DNA of 64,000 nt from an uncultured Christensenellaceae bacterium. Lineage in GTDB: Bacteria > Bacillota > Clostridia > Christensenellales > CAG-314. The translations under genes and the position numbers were made by a program. Each line of letters starts with the position of its first letter. The stretch's first letter is position 1. The stretch is from assembly GCA_910586625.1 (NCBI GenBank), contig CAJUIZ010000006.1, forward strand, positions 1 through 64,000, read 5' to 3'. Below, piece by piece: positions 15,999 through 23,256 of this stretch. Below the pieces are notes generated by a model. That model did no database searches and was not told the DNA's origin. It worked only from the letters and a program-made list of their open reading frames with translations.

Positions 15999-16589
15999 TT
16001 AATCGTCATTTTTAGCCTTTTCCAGTTCTTCCTTCCAGCACCAATAACACATATTTTCGTAGCTTTCGTCGCCGCCGATAAATACCACCGGTCCGTCGTC
16101 GACGCACTTGCCGTTGATAAAGCGAGCGTTTACAGTAGACTTACGACCGCAGCGGCAAACCGACTTGATTTCCTGCAAGGAATCGGCAAGCTCTACAAGA
16201 CGTTTACTTCCTTCGAAAAGCTGACAGCGGAAATCGTTCATCAAGCCGTAGCATAATACGGGGACTTGACGGGTAAGATATTTAAGCTCGTTCACCTGCT
16301 CGGCAGTACAAAACTGCGCTTCGTCCACTATTATGCAATCACAGCCGTATTTAGCCTTGTAGGAGTCGAACAGCTCTCGAAAGCTGTCGTCTTTGGCGAC
16401 AGTTTCGCATTCGTCCACTAAGCCGATGCGCGAACGCACCATTCGCTGTCCGTCGTCGCCGCGCGTATCGAGAGACGGCTTAACCAGTAAAACCTTCATA
16501 CCCTTTTGCTCGTAATTAAACTTGCACATAAGCGCCTGTGCGGACTTACTGCTGCCCATTGTTCCGTACTTAAAATATAATCTCGGCAT
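15999..16589 (-). CDS. tdk: Thymidine kinase
   Basis: Phosphorylates thymidine to dTMP in the salvage pathway. It has 196 residues, typical of the type II cytosolic family. A P-loop GTMGSSKSAQA lies at residues 9-19, the Walker B motif is IIVDEAQFC, and four cysteines for structural zinc are in CRCGRKS and CYWCWKEE near the C-terminus. A short 25-base gap separates it from fhs upstream, so both are probably read from the fhs promoter. The AAGGA site is 7 bases before the ATG. Confidence 0.97.
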   Translation of the reverse strand: MPRLYFKYGTMGSSKSAQALMCKFNYEQKGMKVLLVKPSLDTRGDDGQRMVRSRIGLVDECETVAKDDSFRELFDSYKAKYGCDCIIVDEAQFCTAEQVNELKYLTRQVPVLCYGLMNDFRCQLFEGSKRLVELADSLQEIKSVCRCGRKSTVNARFINGKCVDDGPVVFIGGDESYENMCYWCWKEELEKAKNDD

Positions 16590-16614
16590 TGTCGTATCCT
16601 TTATCGTATGCGTA

Positions 16615-18273
16615 TTAATATAATCCGTCTATAACTCCGTCGTCGGAAACTGTCATTCCAACCGCATTGGGACGCTTGGGAAGCCCCGGCATAAGAAGCA
16701 TATTTCCCGCCAACACAACCAAAAATCCCGCGCCGCCGCGGTATTCTACATCGCGCACGTGAAGATTGAAGCCCGTAGGAGCGCCCAAAAGCGTAGGGTC
16801 GTCGGAAAAGCTGTATTGAGTTTTAGCTATAACCACCGGCATTTTGCTTATATCCGCCGCGTTGCTCAACGCTTCGAGACTTGCTAACGCTTTATCGGAA
16901 AATTCTACGCCGTCCGCGCCGTATATTTTGGAAGCCACGCTGCGTATCTTGTCACAAACGTCGTCGCCGTCTTGATATGCGAAACGGAACAAGCCGTTAT
17001 CCGAATTGCACAGCTTGACTACCTTTTTAGCCAAAGCCGTTGCACCCTGTCCGCCCTTGCCCCACACGTCGCAGTCGACCGCCTGAACGCCCAATTGATT
17101 GACGGCGTTTTCTATCATAGCAATTTCGCGCTCCGTATCGCTTGTAAAACGGTTGATAGCCACTATAACCGGCAGACGATAAACGTCCTTGATATTGCTT
17201 ACGTGCCGTAACAAATTGCACATTCCCTTGCCGAGAGCTTCGGTATCTTCGATATTCAAAGCCGTTTTATCCGCGCCGCCGTTAAGCTTGAGCGCGCGAA
17301 CGGTAGCGACTACCACTACCGCGTTGGGACGCAAGCCCGACATACGGCATTTAACGTCAAGAAACTTTTCCGCGCCGAGATCCGCGCCGAAGCCCGCTTC
17401 GGTTACGGTATACGGAGCGTAGGTCATAGCAAGCTTGGTCGCCTGCACGCTGTTGCAGCCGTGCGCGATATTCGCAAACGGTCCGCAATGAACGAACGCA
17501 GGCGTTCCGCCTATTGTCTGTACCAAATTGGGACGCAAAGCGTCTTTCAACAATATAGCCATAGCTTCCTGCGCTTGAAGATCGCGCGCAAAAACGGGCT
17601 TGCCGTCGAAAGTGTATGCTACGAGTATGTTGCCCAAACGCGTTTTGAGATCGTTCAAATCATCGGCAAGGGACAATATTGCCATAACTTCGCACGCGGC
17701 TGTAATATTGAACTTTTCGTCGCGTTCTGTCGCGTCCTTTACCCCGTGATTGACTGCCACGCCCCTTAAAGCACGGTCGTTAACGTCCAAGGTACGGTTG
17801 AATACTATGCGCCGAGAATCGATATTGAGCGGATTGCCCTGAAATACACTGTTGTCTATAAGCGCGCACAGCAGATTGTTCGCCGAAGTTATAGCGTGAA
17901 AATCGCCCGTGAAATGCAGGTTGATATCTTCCATAGGCAAAATCTGCGAATATCCGCCGCCCGTAGCGCCGCCCTTTATGCCGAATACAGGTCCGAGCGA
18001 CGGCTCGCGCAACGCTAAGCACGTTTTAGCTCCTATTATATTCAATGCGTCGGCAAGACCTATGGAAACCGTAGTCTTACCTTCGCCTGCGGACGTAGGA
18101 TTGATAGCGGTTACCAATATTAGCTTGGAATTTTTAGCCGCTTTTGGTTTTGCCGTAATTTTGGCCTTGTAATTACCGTACAATTCCAAATCTGTTTCGG
18201 CAACGCCCAATTTTTCCGCAATTTTGGTTATGCGCTGTAATTTACATTGTCTTGCAATCTCGATATCCGTCAA
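16615..18273 (-). CDS. fhs: Formate-tetrahydrofolate ligase
   Basis: Makes 10-formyl-THF from formate, THF and ATP, feeding purine synthesis, initiator tRNA formylation and, in some anaerobes, acetogenesis. It has 552 residues, the usual size. The ATP-binding motif PTSAGEGKTTVSIGL is near residue 60, and family stretches such as LREPSLGPVFGIKGGA and HGCNSVQATK follow. The start is a TTG preceded by AAGGGGG at 7 bases; this gives the family's usual N-terminus (TDIEIARQ). fmt, which uses its product, is at 31 kb. A leader of about 140 bases precedes it. Confidence 0.96.
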   Translation of the reverse strand: MTDIEIARQCKLQRITKIAEKLGVAETDLELYGNYKAKITAKPKAAKNSKLILVTAINPTSAGEGKTTVSIGLADALNIIGAKTCLALREPSLGPVFGIKGGATGGGYSQILPMEDINLHFTGDFHAITSANNLLCALIDNSVFQGNPLNIDSRRIVFNRTLDVNDRALRGVAVNHGVKDATERDEKFNITAACEVMAILSLADDLNDLKTRLGNILVAYTFDGKPVFARDLQAQEAMAILLKDALRPNLVQTIGGTPAFVHCGPFANIAHGCNSVQATKLAMTYAPYTVTEAGFGADLGAEKFLDVKCRMSGLRPNAVVVVATVRALKLNGGADKTALNIEDTEALGKGMCNLLRHVSNIKDVYRLPVIVAINRFTSDTEREIAMIENAVNQLGVQAVDCDVWGKGGQGATALAKKVVKLCNSDNGLFRFAYQDGDDVCDKIRSVASKIYGADGVEFSDKALASLEALSNAADISKMPVVIAKTQYSFSDDPTLLGAPTGFNLHVRDVEYRGGAGFLVVLAGNMLLMPGLPKRPNAVGMTVSDDGVIDGLY

Positions 18274-18416
18274 GATTTACCCCCTTACCTTAACCGCACA
18301 GTGAAATCTGCGGTCAAAGAAAATCCATATATTTATCCCAAACGGACGTTGCTTCAGGCCACAAGCGTCAACGGCGTTTTGCGGATATTCGGTTGGTTAT
18401 TCTAACTCAACCGATA
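18274..18416 (-). ncRNA. Structured 5' leader of fhs, candidate regulatory RNA
   Basis: The promoter at 18421-18449 leaves an untranslated leader of about 140 bases. It can form three stems. One is CGGTTG with CAACCG (18390-18395 and 18408-18413). One is a long nested hairpin from 18341 to 18378 (AACG, CGTTGCTT paired back with AAGC, CAACG, CGTT). One is CCGCA with TGCGG (18294-18298 and 18309-18313) just before the ribosome site. It does not match the THF or ZTP riboswitch consensus as I know them. A class cannot be given. Confidence 0.4.
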
Positions 18417-18420
18417 AATT

Positions 18421-18449
18421 ATTATACCAAAAAAAGCCGCTCATTGCAA
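18421..18449 (-). promoter_or_regulatory. Promoter of fhs-tdk
   Basis: TTGCAA (18444-18449), 17 bases, TATAAT (18421-18426) on the minus strand. The TATAAT is a perfect consensus box. Confidence 0.75.
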
Positions 18450-18621
18450 TGCTTTTGTGCATTTGTCGCCATAGTAAAAACAATGTTATTTCGCCCGTTA
18501 TATCAAATAAAAATATTATTATTAAAATAGTAGTATGCGCAATTGCATTTGCTATCAAAGCGCGACCCATTAGCCCCATCGCTGCGGCAGACGTCTATTT
18601 AGAACATAAGACGGCAAAAAC
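18450..18621. other. Non-coding spacer between HPt and fhs units
   Basis: AT-rich stretch. Short opposing open frames exist on both strands, but neither has a ribosome binding site. I see no gene here. Confidence 0.5.
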
Positions 18622-18649
18622 AAAGACGTTGCAAATACGCAACGTCTTT
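18622..18649 (-). terminator. Terminator of the HD-GYP/HPt operon
   Basis: AAAGACGTTGC (18622-18632) pairs with GCAACGTCTTT (18639-18649). On the minus strand GTTTTTG follows. Confidence 0.8.
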
Positions 18650-18678
18650 TAGATAATTATTTAATGTATACTACGCTG

Positions 18679-19026
18679 TTAGGAATTAAGTTTGTTGATA
18701 CCGTCGATAGTCAGCTCGTAATACTTTGTAAGTTCGGGCATTTTGGCTGCAACATCAAGACTGCCGCTACGCAAAATCTCGGTAACTTCTTGACTGGACA
18801 GGTATAATGCCGTAAAACCAAGATTTTGAGCAACGCCCTTTATAGTGTGCGCCGCGCGGAAGGCTTCTTCAACGTTGGACGAAGCAATACTGTCCAAAAG
18901 CAACCGATAGCTGCCGTCGGCCGGAAATTTGTTGACAAAACGCAAAATTCTTTCGTCTGTCATCAAGCGCGCTTTTGTTCCTACGTAATCTCCGCGGATA
19001 TATTCGTAAAAATTTTCTACCGTCAT
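18679..19026 (-). CDS. HPt-domain phosphotransfer protein
   Basis: 115 residues, one histidine phosphotransfer domain. The motif AAHTIKGVAQNLGF carries the phosphorylatable His near residue 59. Such proteins pass phosphate between response regulators or from a hybrid kinase. It lies 23 bases after the HD-GYP response regulator and shares its promoter, so the two probably exchange phosphate. No histidine kinase is present in the window, so the input is unknown. An AAGGAG site lies about 13 bases before the ATG, a little long. Confidence 0.88.
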   Translation of the reverse strand: MTVENFYEYIRGDYVGTKARLMTDERILRFVNKFPADGSYRLLLDSIASSNVEEAFRAAHTIKGVAQNLGFTALYLSSQEVTEILRSGSLDVAAKMPELTKYYELTIDGINKLNS

Positions 19027-19049
19027 AAAAATCTATTTTCTCCTTGATA

Positions 19050-20093
19050 CTACTTCAATTTTGCAGGTAAAGTGTCGGCGATGGTTTTGAGCACTATCAT
19101 AAGCACGGGATTAAAAGCACCGCATTCGCCGTTCATAATCTTTGCAATTGCTTCGTCGTGCGTTATTGCGTCGGGATTGAGTTTTTTGTTGGTTAATGCG
19201 TCATAGACGTCCGCCACCGCCACTACCTGCGCGGCTATTGGAGTACGATCGCCCGTCAAACCTTCGGGATAACCCGAACCGTCCCAACGCTCGTGATGAT
19301 AGCGGCATATTTCGATTGCGCGCTTTAATAGCGGATCGCTATCCGAATCGGGCAGCTTGGACAAAATTTCCGCGCCCAATCGAGCGTGCTTGCGGCGTTC
19401 GGATTCCGAACGTTCGCCGTCGTCCGTCATAACCGATTTGTCTACCACCGACATACCGATATCGTGCAGCGTGGACGCGATTGTAATATTTTGTATATCG
19501 GCGGGGGACAGTTTGTACTTGAAGGAAATTCCGCCGAGATTGTTGAGAATTGCTTCGCATACCGCCGCCACGTTTTCCGTATGACTGCCCTTGTCGACGT
19601 TGCCGTGCACCAACAGGTTGTTGTAGATATTGATGACTACGGACTTATCCGCGCTGTTACGCGCCAGTTGGCTTTCGGCTACGCCGTCCATCGCTTTTTG
19701 CTTGCCGTACAGCGTTATTGTGTTGAGCGAACGGCGACGAACCACCAATGTGTCGAACGGACGCTGAATATAATCCAACGCTCCCAGCTCGTAGGCACGC
19801 TCTACGTACAACGAAGCGTTTTCCGACGAGATGATGATTACGGGAATATTCTGTATCCAATTGTTTTCGTTCATCTTTGACAATACCGAAAAGCCGTCCA
19901 TACGCGGCATAACGATATCCAACAGCATCAAAACTATAGAGTCGCCGTCCTTGGACAGTACGTCTATCGCTTCCAGACCGTCGCGGGCTTCGATTATATC
20001 GTACTCGTCCTGAAGAATATCCGTTAAAATTGCGCGATTCATTTCGGAATCGTCTACGATAAGAATTTTGCCCCTTTCCATATCAGTTCGCAT
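19050..20093 (-). CDS. Response regulator with HD-GYP phosphodiesterase domain
   Basis: 347 residues. An N-terminal receiver domain (KILIVDDSEMNRAIL, phospho-acceptor Asp in LLDIVMPRMDG, Lys switch region YIQRPFD) is joined to a C-terminal HD-GYP domain. That domain shows STLHDIGMSVV, HARLGAEIL and HHERWDGSGYPEGL, the residues expected of a cyclic-di-GMP phosphodiesterase. Output is probably lower c-di-GMP on phosphorylation. The ATG at 20093 has AGGAG 11 bases upstream; a longer frame has no such site. It is followed by the HPt gene. Confidence 0.92.
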   Translation of the reverse strand: MRTDMERGKILIVDDSEMNRAILTDILQDEYDIIEARDGLEAIDVLSKDGDSIVLMLLDIVMPRMDGFSVLSKMNENNWIQNIPVIIISSENASLYVERAYELGALDYIQRPFDTLVVRRRSLNTITLYGKQKAMDGVAESQLARNSADKSVVINIYNNLLVHGNVDKGSHTENVAAVCEAILNNLGGISFKYKLSPADIQNITIASTLHDIGMSVVDKSVMTDDGERSESERRKHARLGAEILSKLPDSDSDPLLKRAIEICRYHHERWDGSGYPEGLTGDRTPIAAQVVAVADVYDALTNKKLNPDAITHDEAIAKIMNGECGAFNPVLMIVLKTIADTLPAKLK

Positions 20094-20144
20094 AAAAAGA
20101 AAATCTCCTGCGTAACGCAAGCATACGCCCGACATTACATAAAT

Positions 20145-20173
20145 ATTTTACCACTATTATCTTAAAATGTCTA
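20145..20173 (-). promoter_or_regulatory. Promoter of the HD-GYP/HPt operon
   Basis: TAGACA (20168-20173), 17 bases, TAAAAT (20145-20150) on the minus strand. The -35 has one mismatch. Confidence 0.65.
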
Positions 20174-20233
20174 CCGATTTATTAAAACGCGCTATACCGC
20201 CTGCATATTAATATTATAAATATATACGGCAAA

Positions 20234-20662
20234 TTAAACCTTTACGTCAACGTCAACTTTTACAACTTGTATTCCGGCAGATTTTACTGCATCGGTTGCA
20301 GCGCAATACACTATATTGCCGAATTTTTCATCGTTTTCCAACAGAACTAAAGCATTGTAATTTTTGCAAATACTTTCTAAAATGTCGTACACTCCGTCAC
20401 AGTTTTCGGCGTTGTCAAGTCTGGCAAAGTAAATATATTCGTCGCCCTTAGTCGCTTTTATAAGCGTGCCCGCGCAGTTCGCACTGATTGCGGAAAAATC
20501 TTCGCATTTACTTATATCTTCGTAAAATGAAACGTCATAACCGTTATTTTCAAGATTAGCCTTCATTTCTTCGTTTGCAGGATAGCAATTTGCATTATTC
20601 CAGCAGGAGCACAAAGTAAATGTTAAAAGCAAAGCAAGACACAAAATTAATACTTTTTTCAT
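20234..20662 (-). CDS. Small hypothetical lipoprotein
   Basis: 142 residues. A signal peptide ends in the lipobox TLCSC at about residues 16-20, so the protein is anchored on the outer face of the membrane. The mature part is acidic and has several cysteines (NCYP, SKCED, NCAG, ENCDG, SICKN, VYCAA). No family recognised. It follows the PrsW-like gene by 31 bases and is probably in the same operon, which could mean it is a substrate or partner of that protease; this is a guess. Confidence 0.7.
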   Translation of the reverse strand: MKKVLILCLALLLTFTLCSCWNNANCYPANEEMKANLENNGYDVSFYEDISKCEDFSAISANCAGTLIKATKGDEYIYFARLDNAENCDGVYDILESICKNYNALVLLENDEKFGNIVYCAATDAVKSAGIQVVKVDVDVKV

Positions 20663-20693
20663 ACGCTATTCCTTAAATGACTAAACCCAATCG

Positions 20694-21668
20694 TTAGTTA
20701 GCGCCGCTTTCGGCGGGAACGTCGGGTTCGGATTGATTATCCGCCGCGACCGCTTGCGCGAATTCTGCTTTACGTTCTTTTTTTATAATTATTACAATCA
20801 AAGCAAGTCCTACGCCGAAACTCAAAGCAAGCGTCAGTATAAATATTGCTCCGTAGGGGAAATCGAAAATATAATGCAAAGCGGCGGACAAAATACATAT
20901 CAGCCAGAATTTGATATTGATTAGCGGACGGCGGAATTTTGCAAACGCCCAGCCGATCAATCCCGTCCATACGAAGTGCCCCGCTATCGACGTAAACGAA
21001 CGCAACGCCGTTACGCCCAGCAACGCGCCGAAATCTACGGAATTTTGCTGCCACGACGCGACAAAAATATACCCCATATCTTCCGCTATCGCCATACCTG
21101 CGCCTACCGCGCCGCCCACAAGCAGTCCGAACAGGGGACCTTTGCGTTTACACAAATATATTGCCGTTAACGCAGTCGCCGCTTTTGCAAATTCTTCCAA
21201 AAATACCGTCCACAAAACGGACAGCCATTCGTTTTGCGGAATAAGCAGACAATAGCCGAGATTTACCGCTACGGCTGTAATTACTACGCAAATTACCGTA
21301 ACGAAGCAAAGCTGAATAAAGCTGAAATCTTTTTTAGGATATAATTCGTACAAAAGAAACAGCGTAGGGACGTTGAGCATTAGTCCCGCTACCGTAATCA
21401 GCGACGGGTATCCGAAAAATTGTATAGCTCCGTCGTGAATAAGCGTAGACGTCAAATATACTACGACGGCGAACAGGGCAAAAATTAAAACGCAAAGCCC
21501 CAAAACGCGCATATACAACCAAGGATATACTCGGTTTGCTTGTTCGTCTTGCACCAAGCCGCGCGCAAAAAGTTCCTTGTACTCCGATTTGGAGTGTTTA
21601 CGGAAAGTCTCCTTCCACCAGCTGACACCCGTTTTGTTTTGTTTCGAAACAGATTTTTTGTCCGCCAT
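20694..21668 (-). CDS. PrsW-family intramembrane protease
   Basis: 324 residues, about eight transmembrane helices. The signature motifs of the PrsW/glutamic intramembrane peptidase family are present: FLEEFAKA (EExxK), GMAIAEDMGY (ED), GHFVWTGL and ALHYIFDFP (HxxxD). In Bacillus subtilis PrsW cuts the anti-sigma factor RsiW. No anti-sigma gene is adjacent here. The charged N-terminus (about 50 residues) and the acidic C-terminal tail are cytoplasmic. A small lipoprotein gene follows. Confidence 0.88.
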   Translation of the reverse strand: MADKKSVSKQNKTGVSWWKETFRKHSKSEYKELFARGLVQDEQANRVYPWLYMRVLGLCVLIFALFAVVVYLTSTLIHDGAIQFFGYPSLITVAGLMLNVPTLFLLYELYPKKDFSFIQLCFVTVICVVITAVAVNLGYCLLIPQNEWLSVLWTVFLEEFAKAATALTAIYLCKRKGPLFGLLVGGAVGAGMAIAEDMGYIFVASWQQNSVDFGALLGVTALRSFTSIAGHFVWTGLIGWAFAKFRRPLINIKFWLICILSAALHYIFDFPYGAIFILTLALSFGVGLALIVIIIKKERKAEFAQAVAADNQSEPDVPAESGAN

Positions 21669-21835
21669 ACGTCAATCTCCCGGTAAGCGATTTATTTGAA
21701 CATCTATTAAAATTAACAATTTGAATGATTGATTATTGATATAAAATTATAACGCAAGCGCAATTACGAAAAGCAACTCGATGCGTAACGCTACATTGTT
21801 TCCTTTACGATCATACTGCATAAAGGCTAAAAATT

Positions 21836-21868
21836 AAAAAAAGGCAGACAATTATGCGCCGCCCTTTT
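21836..21868 (-). terminator. Likely terminator after tRNA-Leu
   Basis: AAAAGGC (21839-21845) and GCCCTTTT (21861-21868) pair imperfectly. On the minus strand a run of seven T follows. Confidence 0.5.
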
Positions 21869-21901
21869 CCGTTGCGACATTAAAGACCAATCGCAAAATT
21901 T

Positions 21902-21988
21902 TGGTGCCGATGGCCGGACTCGAACCGGCACGGATGTTACTCCGAGGGATTTTAAGTCCCTTGCGTCTGCCTATTTCGCCACATCGGC
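21902..21988 (-). tRNA. tRNA-Leu (anticodon TAA)
   Basis: 87-nt cloverleaf with a long variable arm, acceptor stem GCCGATG, anticodon loop CTTAAAA and encoded CCA. A TATAAT-like box sits before it, but no good -35 was found. Confidence 0.95.
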
Positions 21989-22042
21989 AAGTTAAATATT
22001 AAATTATAAGCCGCATACCTACAATTACTTTATAAACGGAGA

Positions 22043-22113
22043 AAATATTTGTGGCGAAATTTCGCCCTTCCCAGCAGGGGCTTCGCCGTCAGGTGAAACA
22101 TCGGCAAATATTT
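22043..22113. repeat. Structured palindromic element between two tRNA genes
   Basis: An outer inverted repeat AAATATTTG (22043-22051) and CAAATATTT (22105-22113) encloses a perfect 14-base palindrome GGCGAAATTTCGCC (22053-22066) and a second TTCGCC copy near 22083. The plus strand ends in a run of T. It could be a terminator, a small RNA or a REP-like element. Confidence 0.4.
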
Positions 22114-22137
22114 TTTTGAACACAATTTTAAGTTACA

Positions 22138-22171
22138 AAGTGCAAAATTGCCCAAAAGCAATTTTGCACTT
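22138..22171 (-). terminator. Terminator after tRNA-Cys
   Basis: A perfect 14-bp stem: AAGTGCAAAATTGC (22138-22151) with GCAATTTTGCACTT (22158-22171). The T run after it is short. Confidence 0.65.
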
Positions 22172-22175
22172 CGCT

Positions 22176-22249
22176 TGGAGGCACCACCCAGATTCGGACT
22201 GGGGGTGAAGCTTTTGCAGAGCTCTGCCTTACCACTTGGCTATGGTGCC
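22176..22249 (-). tRNA. tRNA-Cys (anticodon GCA)
   Basis: 74-nt cloverleaf with acceptor stem GGCACCA, anticodon loop CTGCAAA, discriminator U and encoded CCA, all typical of tRNA-Cys. Confidence 0.95.
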
Positions 22250-22263
22250 TTACAACCTAATAT

Positions 22264-22292
22264 ATTTTAACAAAGATAGCGAAAAAAATCAA
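22264..22292 (-). promoter_or_regulatory. Promoter of tRNA-Cys
   Basis: TTGATT (22287-22292), 17 bases, TAAAAT (22264-22269) on the minus strand. Confidence 0.7.
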
Positions 22293-22442
22293 CAGTTTTT
22301 CTTAAATTTTTGCTACAATCATATAATGTGCGCCACTTTAACTAATAGTCACCCGTATTATTCGTAAAATATTCCAAACTACAACACGTTTGTACAATTA
22401 TATTACAATGCGGCGAATGTTTCCGTAATTACGTTTGCACTA

Positions 22443-23060
22443 TTAAATCGGAACGTCGGCACCGCATACAATTGTATTAGCCAGCGCGGTAGCTTGACTT
22501 ACGGCGGACTCGACTAGCTGCTCCGCTTCCGACGGACGAACGTCCAACCCGTAGGCAGACACCATATCGAAATTGTCTATACCGAAAAACTTTGTTAAAG
22601 CGTACAAATACGGCGAAGCCTGCTCCATTACGCTGCCGTCGGCTATGTCCATTCCGCGCGTAGTAATGTAAACCATTTGGGACGCGTTGCACAGCCCGCT
22701 GAAACGCTCGCCGTCGAAGCCGAAAGTAAAGCCGCAAACGGAAACGTTCTCAAAATAAATTTTGAGTTTGGCCGGAATGCCCATATCCCAAAACGGAGCC
22801 GCCACCACAATTAAATCCGCCGCTGCAAATTGCCTGGCAAAGTCGAATACAGAATCGTCAGTTCGTCCTTGGGCAAGCAGCGCTTCGCGGTGTTGATATT
22901 CGTAATGTCCAAGCGGAGAAGCTGGGAATTTGTCCAGTTCCAACGTTTCGACGGAGAAATTACGGTCGCGGCGAAATACGTTTACGAACGCTTCCGATAT
23001 TATTTTAGTTCGGGATTGTTCTCCCCTGATACAGCAGTCGATATACAATAACTTTTTCAT
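22443..23060 (-). CDS. FMN-dependent NADH-azoreductase-like flavodoxin-fold oxidoreductase
   Basis: 205 residues of the flavodoxin-like fold_2 (AzoR/NQO) family. The N-terminus LLYIDCCIRGEQSRT is the phosphate loop for FMN. The AAPFWDMGIPAKLKIYFENV stretch and YITTRGMDI are family features. It likely reduces quinones or azo compounds with NAD(P)H. It is a single gene. The ATG has no Shine-Dalgarno, and the promoter's -10 box lies 6 bases before it, so the mRNA is probably leaderless. Confidence 0.88.
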   Translation of the reverse strand: MKKLLYIDCCIRGEQSRTKIISEAFVNVFRRDRNFSVETLELDKFPASPLGHYEYQHREALLAQGRTDDSVFDFARQFAAADLIVVAAPFWDMGIPAKLKIYFENVSVCGFTFGFDGERFSGLCNASQMVYITTRGMDIADGSVMEQASPYLYALTKFFGIDNFDMVSAYGLDVRPSEAEQLVESAVSQATALANTIVCGADVPI

Positions 23061-23066
23061 ACCGTT

Positions 23067-23095
23067 ATATTAGCATAACTCTAAATAATTTTCAA
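23067..23095 (-). promoter_or_regulatory. Promoter of the azoreductase-like gene (leaderless arrangement)
   Basis: TTGAAA (23090-23095), 17 bases, TAATAT (23067-23072) on the minus strand. The ATG begins 7 bases past the -10 box. Confidence 0.65.
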
Positions 23096-23210
23096 GAATT
23101 AACCAAAAAATCGGCAAAAATACTCGACCATACACGGAAAGCAACGTTACTCAATACAAAAATATCGGCGGATTTTGCACCTATGCCCCAACTATTCCAA
23201 ATAAAATAAA

Positions 23211-23236
23211 TGCCCACCGCAACAAAACGGTAGGCA
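23211..23236 (-). terminator. Terminator of yloU-yloV
   Basis: TGCCCACCG (23211-23219) pairs with CGGTAGGCA (23228-23236) with one mismatch, and the minus strand continues TTTATTTTATTT. Confidence 0.7.
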
Positions 23237-23256
23237 TAAGTTGTTTAATAGATGAA

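Noticed and set aside
18397..18579. 60-codon hydrophobic minus-strand frame before fhs
   Set aside because: It overlaps the fhs promoter and has no ribosome site; AT-rich DNA gives such frames by chance.
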